Virus record (IMG/VR): IMGVR_UViG_3300037011_000606
Span: 1 to 64,000 of that record
Length of the DNA stretch: 64,000 nucleotides
Source of the DNA: a virus
Strand: one strand, 5' to 3'
Part shown: in pieces, positions 1 through 6,136 of the stretch
Layout: every line of letters begins with the position of its first letter
Numbering within the stretch: the stretch's first letter is position 1
The notes under the pieces: generated by a model
What the model saw: only the letters and a program-made list of their open reading frames with translations
Told to the model about the DNA's origin: nothing
Database searches by the model: none
Program-made: the position numbers and the translations under genes

Positions 1-34
1 GAGGTTGTGTATGACTGAAGAAGGGCAAGCCTAG
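1..34 (+). CDS. 3' end of an upstream small gene (partial)
   Basis: The frame is open from the window edge to a TAG at 32-34. It may be only the tail of a gene lying to the left. An ATG at 11 preceded by GAGGT would otherwise give a 7-residue peptide. Nothing functional can be inferred. Confidence 0.25.
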   Translation, partial: RLCMTEEGQA

Positions 35-74
35 AAGTAATTGTCCGAAGGTTTATAGAGTTGGAGGCGTGTAG

Positions 75-275
75 ATGAAACATACATTGGCAGAGTTAGA
101 AGAGTATATAAATGTGCTGAAAGCGGATATAGGGAATAAGGATGGCCAGATCAAAGTTCTCAGAGAAGATGCTAGAGAACAAGCTCTCAACACCATTTCG
201 AAGTTACAGAATATTATAGCCATTTGCAATCAAGATATAAGAGTACAGATAGATATAATACAGCGGATGGAGTGA
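75..275 (+). CDS. Small helical / coiled-coil protein, 66 aa
   Basis: The protein is almost entirely charged and heptad-like, with Leu/Ile at regular spacing, and has no cysteine and no membrane segment. A GGAGG-type site (ggaggcg) lies just upstream of the ATG. It is the last gene before the promoter at 334, so it belongs to a unit that starts left of the window. A short helical oligomer is likely; the function is not recognisable. Confidence 0.6.
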   Translation: MKHTLAELEEYINVLKADIGNKDGQIKVLREDAREQALNTISKLQNIIAICNQDIRVQIDIIQRME

Positions 276-333
276 GATCTCTGGAAATTATACCTTTGTA
301 CCCGGCTACGCCGGCGAATGCGTCAACAGACTA

Positions 334-362
334 TTTATATACTTTAAAGGGTATATTATAAT
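334..362 (+). promoter_or_regulatory. TATA-box promoter for the 441 regulator gene
   Basis: TTTATATA at 334-341 lies in a gene-free stretch (276-440) after a small GC-rich inverted repeat near 301-314. An archaeal start site about 25-31 nt downstream would fall near 360-365, giving an 80-nt leader. The leader contains a strong AGGAGGTG site and a 17-codon ORF (380-433) that ends inside that site. Confidence 0.55.
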
Positions 363-440
363 GGTAACAGGTGAAAATCATGAATTTGAAGCTCATTAGA
401 ATAAAATTGAGGAAAGATTTCCTTAGGAGGTGAATACAAT

Positions 441-704
441 ATGAGTCCACTCAATGCATCCGAGTTCGAGGCCAAGGGAAAGGCTGTTGAGATCAAGGAG
501 CGCGTCGACCGCAAGAGTGAGGTTCTCGCATTTCTGGAGAAGAATGCGAAGGAGGCCTACACTCAGAAGGAGGTTGCCGACAAGCTCGCCATACAGCAGA
601 CCCAGGCTCGGAGCGTCTTAATGAACCTTATCGAAGAGGGTAAGGTGCGCAGGGCTGAAGTCCAGGTCGACGGCAAGCTCCACATCTACTACGCACTGGT
701 GTAA
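441..704 (+). CDS. Winged-helix DNA-binding regulator, 87 aa
   Basis: A winged helix-turn-helix covers about residues 24-87. A helix with YTQKEVADKL is followed by a recognition helix (QARSVLMNLIEEGKV) and a wing ending in YYALV. The N-terminus carries a short motif, SEFEAKGK, shared with the gene at 5803 and less closely with those at 3572 and 5117. Codon use is rich in C- and G-ending codons, unlike the neighbouring small genes, which suggests high expression. It sits alone behind its own promoter and a strong ribosome binding site, with a T-rich stretch after its stop. An abundant viral transcription factor or DNA-coating protein is the likely role (inference). Confidence 0.75.
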   Translation: MSPLNASEFEAKGKAVEIKERVDRKSEVLAFLEKNAKEAYTQKEVADKLAIQQTQARSVLMNLIEEGKVRRAEVQVDGKLHIYYALV

Positions 705-723
705 ATCAGTGGGTACCTCGCGT

Positions 724-742
724 AGGGTTTTGTTTTTGTTTA
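724..742 (+). terminator. T-rich terminator after the 441 gene
   Basis: The stretch ggttttgtttttgtttag lies 20 nt after the stop codon of the 441 gene and before the next promoter. Archaeal termination commonly uses such oligo-T runs. No strong hairpin precedes it. Confidence 0.4.
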
Positions 743-745
743 GTC

Positions 746-771
746 GAGAGTCCACCTTTTTTAGGACTCTC
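746..771 (+). promoter_or_regulatory. Inverted repeat GAGAGTCC / GGACTCTC, candidate operator
   Basis: A perfect 8-bp inverted repeat (746-753 and 764-771) with a 10-nt spacer lies upstream of the 807 TATA box. Two further copies of the half-site, GAGAGTC at 786-792 and AGAGTCC at 794-800, lie between it and the TATA box. The same half-site occurs near TATA boxes at about 16.09 kb and 50.49 kb. The arrangement suggests an operator or activator site. A terminator hairpin is less likely because no T-run follows. Confidence 0.5.
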
Positions 772-785
772 ATATAGTCATTATA

Positions 786-830
786 GAGAGTCAAGAGTCC
801 GAAAAGTATATATAGTTGTAAGGCGATAAT
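786..830 (+). promoter_or_regulatory. Promoter of the 879 operon (TATA box plus CGATA element)
   Basis: TATATATA at 807-814 is preceded by GAGAGTC and AGAGTCC half-sites. It is followed, 17 nt from its first T, by CGATAAT (824-830). The same TATA-to-CGATA spacing recurs at 5707/5724 and 16179/16196. The transcript would start near 835-840, about 40 nt before the ATG at 879, with an AGGAGG site in the leader. Confidence 0.6.
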
Positions 831-878
831 GAGATACAATCAGTTTCGCCAAGAGTAAAGAACCTAGGAGGATTTGTT

Positions 879-1244
879 ATGGAAACACAGTCGGTTCCTG
901 TAAGTGATTATGAAAAGATGGTAGTAGATCATTTGTCTCAGAACAAGGAAAAGGCGTACAATTATCTGGAGTTAGGAGTTTTACTCTCCGTATCCAGAAA
1001 ACGAGTAAAGAACATTATTCGTATTCTGAAACTCCAGGGAAAGATAGTCACCAAGCCAATGAAAGGCACAAGAAGGGTGAGGGCTGGGTATAAGAAGAGA
1101 CTGGAAGGATTGGTACCCGATATAAAGAACACCAAACCCGACTTTATTGATAAGGAGATGACTATCGCGTACGTAATGATAAATAAGTCGTGGTTGGATA
1201 GCCAAAAGCCCAAGGTGGAAAGTGTCCAACCACTAACTCCTTAG
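879..1244 (+). CDS. Winged-helix-like DNA-binding protein, 121 aa
   Basis: Residues 8-65 form a helix-turn-helix pattern (LELGVLLSVSRKRVKNIIRILKL) followed by a basic wing rich in K/R (KPMKGTRRVRAGYKK). The C-terminal 50 residues show no recognised fold. It heads a long run of overlapping early genes and follows the best-defined early promoter, so it may control the operon. It lacks the FEAKG motif of the other regulators. Confidence 0.6.
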   Translation: METQSVPVSDYEKMVVDHLSQNKEKAYNYLELGVLLSVSRKRVKNIIRILKLQGKIVTKPMKGTRRVRAGYKKRLEGLVPDIKNTKPDFIDKEMTIAYVMINKSWLDSQKPKVESVQPLTP

Positions 1245-1256
1245 GAAGGTGGAAAT

Positions 1257-1763
1257 GTGTTAATTACTTTTAAGTTTCCTGGGGAGTGGTACCATAATAA
1301 TAAAAAGGCCTTCGAGAAAGCTCGAAAGGCTTATGCTGATACTGTTCCTTTGGAGTTTAAGGGCTTTCAGGATATGGGATGGAAGTCACAGTTCGAGGAT
1401 ATTAAAGTCGATGCTGTGAGGGTAACTGATCCAAAGACAGGGAGAGAACATAGTGAATCTGTTACCATATATTGGGAGGGAGAGAGGGAGACAGAACTTC
1501 TCAAATGGATGAAGGTTAACTGGAAGGACTTCGAACTCAACCCCCTAGGAGAGAGGCTGAAGAAGTTTGATGAAGAGACTAGTGGAAAGGTTAAGAGGTG
1601 GAAGGAAAGCTTAAACAGACCTCCTGACTCTTTCCTAGAGGCCTATCTTAGAGATAGGACGGAGAAGAGAAAGTTGATAGAGGGTGGAGTGGAAGTTAAA
1701 GAGACACCTCCACCAACCACCGATGATGTAAGGGAGTGTGAGGAGAATGATGAGCCTTACTGA
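1257..1763 (+). CDS. Hypothetical protein, 168 aa
   Basis: It starts with GTG behind GGAAGGTGG; the overlapping ATG at 1255 is not in frame. The middle reads as an alpha/beta domain with many aromatic residues (GEWYHNNKKAF, VTIYWEGE). The last 40 residues are charged and proline-rich. No catalytic motif is visible. It is translationally linked to the tiny membrane protein starting inside its 3' end. Confidence 0.6.
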   Translation: MLITFKFPGEWYHNNKKAFEKARKAYADTVPLEFKGFQDMGWKSQFEDIKVDAVRVTDPKTGREHSESVTIYWEGERETELLKWMKVNWKDFELNPLGERLKKFDEETSGKVKRWKESLNRPPDSFLEAYLRDRTEKRKLIEGGVEVKETPPPTTDDVRECEENDEPY

Positions 1764-1851
1764 GGAGTGGTTATTTGTAGGTTTCTTTATAATGATGACC
1801 ACGGTTATGATTATTTATACTGTTATAGTATCTATGAAGGAGGGGGTATAA
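1750..1851 (+). CDS. Tiny single-pass membrane protein, 33 aa
   Basis: ATG at 1750 (or 1747) follows GAGGAG. The product has a short acidic N-terminus (SLTEEW) and one membrane helix at residues 8-28 (LFVGFFIMMTTVMIIYTVIV). It overlaps the 3' end of the 1257 gene by 14 nt, which is typical of translational coupling here. It is one of six such proteins in the left arm. Role unknown; candidates include membrane modification or interference with host signalling. Confidence 0.55.
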   Translation: MSLTEEWLFVGFFIMMTTVMIIYTVIVSMKEGV

Positions 1852-1862
1852 TAGTAGAGAAT

Positions 1863-2054
1863 TTGCAAGAGGGATTGGTCTATGAGCTCCGTCGCAATAG
1901 AGAATTATTGGAGCAGTATAAGGCGATAGGACCCGCCGGAATGATAGGAGCTTCTCTGATTAGGATAGATGTGGATAATGGGGATAAGGCTCTTGCATCC
2001 GGTGATGTTGAACTGATGATATCTGCATATCAAACGTTGAAAGGGAATAAGTGA
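1863..2054 (+). CDS. Hypothetical protein, 63 aa (TTG start)
   Basis: The frame is open further upstream, but that part overlaps the 1750 membrane protein. The AGGAGGGGG site at 1839-1846 points to a later start, and TTG at 1863 is the first usable codon. The product is a compact alpha/beta-type sequence (IRIDVDNGD) with no cysteine. Function not recognisable. Confidence 0.45.
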   Translation: MQEGLVYELRRNRELLEQYKAIGPAGMIGASLIRIDVDNGDKALASGDVELMISAYQTLKGNK

Positions 2055-2058
2055 TATT

Positions 2059-2340
2059 ATGGGAGATGAAATTATCACCTTCGAGGTAAGGATATACATT
2101 CAATCAAAACCAGGTGCACCTCAGCACTGGCTCAAAGAATGTAGCACTCTCGACGAAGTGGATAGTGTTATAAAGAGGATGAGGGTGGCTTATGAGGAAT
2201 ATAAGAAGAGGCCCATGCCCAAACAACCAGAGAGTTATGCCGAGTTAATAAGGTCAGAATATCCTGCGACTGAGTTCGCGTACACAGTTGTGAAGGTTAC
2301 AAGAGAAGTTATATCGGAACATGAAGAGAAGGTGGAATGA
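2059..2340 (+). CDS. Hypothetical protein, 93 aa
   Basis: A beta-alpha-beta pattern begins with TFEVRIYIQSK and is followed by a charged helix with KRMRVAYEEYKKR. The stop overlaps the next start (ATGATG), so it lies in the same coupled operon. No motif identifies a function. Confidence 0.6.
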   Translation: MGDEIITFEVRIYIQSKPGAPQHWLKECSTLDEVDSVIKRMRVAYEEYKKRPMPKQPESYAELIRSEYPATEFAYTVVKVTREVISEHEEKVE

Positions 2341-2735
2341 TGGGGTTTGTTTGTGCGCTGGCTAAAGCAGTCGGATATAGAGGTTGTGAGATCGACTGTC
2401 CAATGAACCACTGCCCTGTGTATATAGAGTTAATGAAAATTAGAGGATTGGTTCCTAAGGATAGGAATATGGTATTACATCCATTTACATTATTGCTAAA
2501 GGTATATAAGGATGGAAGAGATTGGTTTGTGCTGCAAGGCACCAATCTTCAGGAAGGAGTTGCTGGTATAGGCAAAACGATCCCCGATGCTCTCTTCTCA
2601 CTCTCAGAAGTGTGGGATAGCGAGTACTGTCCTAAGTGTGGAACGAAGCTTGGCAAAGTCCACTCTCCATATGAAGATGGAAAGTGTGTTGGAGTTTTCT
2701 GTAATGATTGTGATTATAAGGCAGGAGATGTTTAA
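2340..2735 (+). CDS. Zinc-ribbon protein with N-terminal Cys cluster, 131 aa
   Basis: Cysteines occur in two groups: an N-terminal set (C near 5, CEIDCPMNHC at about 16-25) and a C-terminal zinc ribbon CPKCG...CNDCD at about residues 101-126. The middle reads as an alpha/beta fold containing DWFVLQGTN. ATG at 2340 has better spacing to AAGGTGG than the adjacent ATG at 2337. Nucleic-acid or protein binding through zinc is likely; specific role unknown. Confidence 0.6.
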   Translation: MGFVCALAKAVGYRGCEIDCPMNHCPVYIELMKIRGLVPKDRNMVLHPFTLLLKVYKDGRDWFVLQGTNLQEGVAGIGKTIPDALFSLSEVWDSEYCPKCGTKLGKVHSPYEDGKCVGVFCNDCDYKAGDV

Positions 2736-2736
2736 C

Positions 2737-2967
2737 ATGGAGACTGAGGAAGAAAAGCAACATTATAGCGAGATGGTAGCCGGTGTTAGTAAGTTTAGCA
2801 CTGGACTAAGATTATCGAGAACGCAGTACAAAGCAAGATGTGGACTATGTGTATTCTTACATCAAGCTTGCCCTAGAGCTGGAACAGATAAAAAAGAAGT
2901 CTGCCCCAAGACTCATAACAGAGGGGTGTTGACTATGGCGTGCTTAACTGGAGAGAAGGTGAATTAA
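2737..2967 (+). CDS. Small four-cysteine protein, 76 aa
   Basis: AGGAGA eight bases upstream supports ATG at 2737. A CGLCVFLHQACP segment and a later CP make a probable metal-binding site in the C-terminal half. The stop overlaps the next start (TTAATGG). Function not recognisable. Confidence 0.55.
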   Translation: METEEEKQHYSEMVAGVSKFSTGLRLSRTQYKARCGLCVFLHQACPRAGTDKKEVCPKTHNRGVLTMACLTGEKVN

Positions 2968-3242
2968 TGGCGACTATCCTTAAGCTCACAAAGAAGATGT
3001 GGCTGGCAATGTCAGAAGATGGAGAGAAGGTGTATAATTGGACGACCGAGAGACCTTCTAAAGATAATGGAAATTTGCTAGAGGGCGCCATCTTAGTGTA
3101 TAAGAATACTTTCAAAGAGTGCAAGGTATTCACTGTTATAAATGACAGTACAATAGAACCAGAGTTCGAGATAAACGAGCTTAAGATCTTGTTGTACAAT
3201 GGAACGTTACAGATGATATGTGGGGGGTTTGAAGATGACTGA
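2967..3242 (+). CDS. Hypothetical protein, 91 aa
   Basis: The start at 2967 is chosen because AAGGTGA lies six bases upstream; the frame is open to 2940. It is a beta-rich sequence with a central strand-rich segment (AILVYKNTFKECKVFTVI) and an acidic C-terminus. It overlaps the next gene by 8 nt. No known family recognised. Confidence 0.5.
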   Translation: MATILKLTKKMWLAMSEDGEKVYNWTTERPSKDNGNLLEGAILVYKNTFKECKVFTVINDSTIEPEFEINELKILLYNGTLQMICGGFEDD

Positions 3243-3405
3243 AAAGATAAAATGTGGGAATTGTGGAGAGAGGAATGCTGTGATGGTGGATATTATGAAG
3301 AAGGGTATTCCACCTGAGATATTGAATGAGGGATCCTATTGCCCGGATTGCTATGCATTTATACCGATTGATGATATAGAAGAGGAAGAGGACGAGGAGG
3401 AATAG
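3235..3405 (+). CDS. Zinc-ribbon protein with acidic tail, 56 aa
   Basis: CGNCG near residue 8 and CPDC near residue 37 form a classic two-knuckle zinc ribbon. The last ten residues are almost all Glu/Asp. Such minimal ribbons often bind nucleic acid or transcription components; the partner is unknown. Confidence 0.6.
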   Translation: MTEKIKCGNCGERNAVMVDIMKKGIPPEILNEGSYCPDCYAFIPIDDIEEEEDEEE

Positions 3406-3407
3406 AC

Positions 3408-3575
3408 ATGGATAAGGAAATACTTGTAGAGTTTGAGAGAGATACCAAGAGGATGTATAGGTACAAGACACCAGCGGCCGACGGGGATCGTCAGCAGACG
3501 TTCTACTTCCCAAAGGAATGGTTTGGCAACACGCCCCCGAAGAGTCTGACCATTGTGGTAAAGATACCTGAGTGA
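3408..3575 (+). CDS. Small basic hypothetical protein, 55 aa
   Basis: ATG at 3408 follows GAGGAGG. The product has many charged residues and ends in two short strands (SLTIVVKIPE). It overlaps the GTG start of the next regulator by four bases. Codon use is relatively GC-rich in the second half. Function unknown. Confidence 0.55.
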   Translation: MDKEILVEFERDTKRMYRYKTPAADGDRQQTFYFPKEWFGNTPPKSLTIVVKIPE

Positions 3576-4060
3576 TCACTTTGGTCTTGGATATAAAGGA
3601 TTTTGAGAGTGGAGCCCAGGCTATCTCAACGAGAGGAGATGGGCACAATCAACGGAGAATATTGGAGATGCTAAGAAGTACTCCGCTGGTTGCTTATTCA
3701 CAAGGGGAAATACAAGAGGAGTTGGAAATTAAGTTCCCTAGCGCTGTGAATTCTGCACTACACTCTCTGCAATCTAAAGGATGTGTTGACGTTAAGATTG
3801 TCAATGGGATTCAATACTGGAGGTTCGTCCATGATATACCGCAAGCATCAATTTCAAACAGTGAAGCCACCAAGATGCCGGAAGTTACTCGAGGGGATAG
3901 AAGTGGCGAGGACTATAGTCCGCCACCATCAGATGATAGAAAAAGGTCCCCTAATGAGAATGGTAAGGGAAAGGTTGAGGGTGGAAATGTGGGAAGCGAA
4001 CAGAATAATAAACGCCGCGGTGGAAACAGGAAGAATCTCAAAGGTAAAGATGGCGAATGA
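3572..4060 (+). CDS. Winged-helix regulator with low-complexity tail, 162 aa
   Basis: It starts at GTG overlapping the previous stop. The N-terminus has LDIKDFESG, a variant of the FEAKG motif of the 441 and 5803 proteins. A winged helix follows at about residues 27-90 (YSQGEIQEELEIKFPSAV, then a wing ending in QYWRFV). From about residue 118 the frame turns into Lys/Gly/Asn-rich low complexity, while an overlapping frame encodes a good second winged helix (3933-4205). A one-base change in the A5 run at about 3939-3944 would fuse the two. Confidence 0.6.
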   Translation: MITLVLDIKDFESGAQAISTRGDGHNQRRILEMLRSTPLVAYSQGEIQEELEIKFPSAVNSALHSLQSKGCVDVKIVNGIQYWRFVHDIPQASISNSEATKMPEVTRGDRSGEDYSPPPSDDRKRSPNENGKGKVEGGNVGSEQNNKRRGGNRKNLKGKDGE

Positions 4061-4205
4061 GGTGAGAAAATGGGAGGAGAATCATGGAAGAGGAAGAAAA
4101 CCTTCGTGGTACATCGCCGGCCCGACTCTCAAGGAATACAAGAGGGAGCGTCCAGCTGGGTCGAGGGCCACTCTTAAACCTGCTCATAGGTTTAGTGTTG
4201 ATTAG
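3933..4205 (+). CDS. Second winged-helix ORF in an overlapping frame, 91 aa
   Basis: The product reads as a winged helix: RMVRERLRVEMWEANRIINA, then ETGRISKV and a wing GRGRKPSWYIAG. No ribosome binding site precedes ATG 3933. Removing one A from the run just after it joins this frame to the 3572 regulator. It may be a separate gene, the product of a frameshift, or a broken two-domain gene. Its 3' end overlaps the membrane protein frame at 4084. Confidence 0.4.
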   Translation: MIEKGPLMRMVRERLRVEMWEANRIINAAVETGRISKVKMANEVRKWEENHGRGRKPSWYIAGPTLKEYKRERPAGSRATLKPAHRFSVD

Positions 4206-4326
4206 CATAGTGTATGGGGTTCTGTATAGTGTGAGTGCTAGTATGGGAGGGTGGTTCTGCATGATAATGATGTTTATAATAATTGTTGCATTGATATACA
4301 ACATAGCTAAGGGGATGTTAAAATGA
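4084..4326 (+). CDS. Small membrane protein, two membrane helices, 80 aa or shorter
   Basis: Hydrophobic helices lie at about residues 30-50 (LLNLLIGLVLISIVYGVLY) and 55-75 (GWFCMIMMFIIIVALIY). The first 28 residues overlap the 3933 frame and look unlike a leader, so the real start may be an internal GTG or TTG. The stop overlaps the next ATG. No family recognised. Confidence 0.5.
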   Translation: MEEEENLRGTSPARLSRNTRGSVQLGRGPLLNLLIGLVLISIVYGVLYSVSASMGGWFCMIMMFIIIVALIYNIAKGMLK

Positions 4327-4580
4327 CGACTAAGTGTCAGATTGCAGTAGTAGTTAAGATGGTAGATGTGAATGCCAACCCACCAATTGCACAGGGACGA
4401 ATTACCGTCTTTGGTAAAGTGGCTAATTGGAAGGCCTCGATGGGTAAAGTGCCTATTGTGGAGATTGAAGGAGAGGTACCTAGATGGTCGATTCAAGCTT
4501 TAAAAGATGCTGTTCTGGGTGCAATTGGACGAGCCAACGTTCCCTGTGAATATCGCACGGTTATACAGGAGCCCCAGTAA
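4323..4580 (+). CDS. Hypothetical beta-rich protein, 85 aa
   Basis: The sequence alternates hydrophobic and polar residues (CQIAVVVKMVD, RITVFGKVANW) and reads as a small beta fold with a C-terminal helix (SIQALKDAVLGAIG). An OB- or ferredoxin-like domain is possible. No motif fixes the function. Confidence 0.55.
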   Translation: MTTKCQIAVVVKMVDVNANPPIAQGRITVFGKVANWKASMGKVPIVEIEGEVPRWSIQALKDAVLGAIGRANVPCEYRTVIQEPQ

Positions 4581-4623
4581 GAGGAATGAATCATGACCTA
4601 CCAGAAAGGCTCAGGTGGAACTC

Positions 4624-4878
4624 ATGCCAAAGAAACGTTGGAAGAAGGTTGATGAGGAAGAGAAACGATTAAAGGAAGAGGATGCTAGAAAAAAACGTCA
4701 GGAGATGTTTGAAAGGTGTTTGCAGTGTAGGTTTTTTGAAAGTGTCTCTGAAGGGGATGTTATAAAGAAACGTTGCATGAACAAGGAGATGAGAGGAAGG
4801 TTAAGTGATAATGATATCTGTCCCGGGTTTGTTAGGAGATGGCCAACTGGTATAAATCCCGTGGATTTATTGGAGTGA
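4624..4878 (+). CDS. Four-cysteine protein with basic helical N-terminus, 84 aa
   Basis: AGGTGG at about 4612-4617 favours ATG 4624 over the in-frame upstream codon at 4615. The N-terminal 30 residues are a Lys/Glu-rich helix. CLQCRFF, a later C and CPGF form a likely zinc site. Function unknown; it directly precedes the histone gene. Confidence 0.6.
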   Translation: MPKKRWKKVDEEEKRLKEEDARKKRQEMFERCLQCRFFESVSEGDVIKKRCMNKEMRGRLSDNDICPGFVRRWPTGINPVDLLE

Positions 4879-4882
4879 TGTT

Positions 4883-5116
4883 ATGACTTTGTTAAAGTTA
4901 ACAACGGTTAAGAATGTTATCATTGAGTGTGTAGCCAAGCAATCGGAGGACGCTAGAGTCTCTGAGAAGGGGGTAGTTGAGTTCTCCAGGGTGTTGGATG
5001 ATTTCTGCAGGGAGTTAGCTTTGAAATCTTGGCGAATGGCCCAGCACGCTCAACGAACGACGATTAAGCCAGAGGATATTCTTATGGCGATGGAGTTAAT
5101 GAGAGGGGGAAGGTAA
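4883..5116 (+). CDS. Archaeal-type histone-fold protein, 77 aa
   Basis: The length and pattern match a single histone fold: helix 1 (LTTVKNVIIECV), a loop with DARVSEKGV, a long middle helix (VEFSRVLDDFCRELALKSWR), then HAQRTTIKPEDILMAMELM. The T-I-K-P-E-D-I segment is characteristic of archaeal histones. It would form dimers or tetramers that wrap or bridge DNA. Its tight coupling to a winged-helix gene (stop TAA followed at once by ATG) suggests joint expression. Roles could include packaging viral DNA or remodelling host chromatin (inference). Confidence 0.8.
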   Translation: MTLLKLTTVKNVIIECVAKQSEDARVSEKGVVEFSRVLDDFCRELALKSWRMAQHAQRTTIKPEDILMAMELMRGGR

Positions 5117-5410
5117 ATGCCTATAGCTTTAAGTGAGTTTAGTGAAGGGGAAGTTCCTAAGAAGAAGATCATACAGAAGAATGTTGTTAGGATATTGCAA
5201 AGAAATCCACAGATGGCAATATCCTCGAGAGAGTTCGAGAATATATTGAATATTAGAAGGCAGGGTGTAAACCAAGCACTAAGGGCGTTAGAACGAAAGG
5301 GACTGATTAAAAGAGGAATGATTAAAGAGGGGAGTAGAAGTGTTGTCTATGCAAGTTTGACCAAGAAAGGAATGGCAATTATGGAAGGTGACATTGGTGG
5401 CGAAGAGTAA
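5117..5410 (+). CDS. Winged-helix regulator, MarR/PadR-like, 97 aa
   Basis: The winged helix covers about residues 18-92: MAISSREFENIL, then GVNQALRALERKGLIKRG and a wing running to YASLTKKG. The start LSEFSEGEV resembles the FEAKG motif of the other viral regulators. It starts directly after the histone stop and overlaps the next winged-helix gene by 14 nt, so it is the middle of a histone plus two-regulator unit. Confidence 0.7.
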   Translation: MPIALSEFSEGEVPKKKIIQKNVVRILQRNPQMAISSREFENILNIRRQGVNQALRALERKGLIKRGMIKEGSRSVVYASLTKKGMAIMEGDIGGEE

Positions 5411-5669
5411 AAAGGACAGGGTTTTAGATGTCGTAAGATCATTGGCAAGGCATAAGAAAAGAAAGGGATTGAGTGTTGGAGATATATGCGAGGTAAATGG
5501 CATGTTCCCAACGGATGTGGAGAGTATTTTGAAAGAGCTGCATGAGAGCGGTAGTGTGAAATGTTATATTTATAGGAAGAAGCTCTACGCTGTTTTTCAA
5601 GATAAATCGGCAAAAGATGCGATGAAGAAGAGGAGTGTTAAGGCTGTCGAGAACTCAATGTTCAGATGA
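5397..5669 (+). CDS. Winged-helix protein, 90 aa
   Basis: GTG at 5397 is five bases after AAGGTGA; an earlier GTG at 5388 is possible. The helix-turn-helix is GLSVGDICEVNGMFPTDVES followed by ILKELHESGSV and a wing with YIYRKKLYAVF. The C-terminus is basic. It is the last gene before the 5707 promoter. Confidence 0.6.
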   Translation: MAKSKKDRVLDVVRSLARHKKRKGLSVGDICEVNGMFPTDVESILKELHESGSVKCYIYRKKLYAVFQDKSAKDAMKKRSVKAVENSMFR

Positions 5670-5670
5670 C

Positions 5671-5730
5671 TGAGGACTCTTTGAGGATTTTTGATAGTCA
5701 GCAACATATAAATACTCAGAAAGCGATAAT
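5671..5730 (+). promoter_or_regulatory. Promoter of the 5803 regulator gene
   Basis: TATAAATA at 5707-5714 is followed by CGATAAT at 5724-5730, the same 17-nt spacing as at 807/824. A GGACTCT half-site lies at about 5673-5679. The leader downstream (TTTCGCAAGTAAGAA near 5773) resembles the leader of the 879 gene, so the two upstream regions look duplicated. Confidence 0.55.
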
Positions 5731-5802
5731 ACTATGCAAGTGACAGCACAAAGCCAATAGTTGGTGGAGTGCTTTCGCAAGTAAGAAAAGGAGGAATAAG
5801 AT

Positions 5803-6111
5803 ATGTGTCCGATAGACGTAAAAACGTTTGAGGCAAAGGGGGAGACCCCTTCGGGTAGGAAGGCAGGACAGACTCGACCGCAGATAGAGAAGTTCTTGTA
5901 CGATAACAAGAACCAGGCTTTCACGACCAGGGAGATCGCGGAGAAGGTCGGCGGAGTCAAGGCAACCGTCAACCACACCGTGAGGAAGCTCACTGAGTCT
6001 GGCAAGGTCGAGAGGAAGGAAGTCGATGGGCTGATATACAACCGCTGGGTGTCCGGCGAGCCCAACCTCACCCCCGATGACGAGGATGAGGAAGTCGACG
6101 ACGAGAAGTAG
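5803..6111 (+). CDS. Winged-helix DNA-binding protein with acidic tail, 102 aa
   Basis: It is a paralogue of the 441 protein. The N-terminus has VKTFEAKGE. The winged helix (about 25-88) contains FTTREIAEKVGGVKATVNHT, then KLTESGKVERKEVDG and YNRWVSG. The last 14 residues are nearly all Asp/Glu. Codon use is strongly GC-ending, as in 441 and the capsid gene, suggesting high expression. Its own promoter and a hairpin terminator flank it, so it is monocistronic. Confidence 0.75.
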   Translation: MCPIDVKTFEAKGETPSGRKAGQTRPQIEKFLYDNKNQAFTTREIAEKVGGVKATVNHTVRKLTESGKVERKEVDGLIYNRWVSGEPNLTPDDEDEEVDDEK

Positions 6112-6136
6112 GTAGGGATCTTTATCCCGTGGGTGG

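Noticed and set aside
301-314. GC-rich inverted repeat CCGGCTACGCCGG as a terminator
   Set aside because: The stem is short and no T-run follows on either strand. It may be incidental, so it is mentioned only in the promoter entry.
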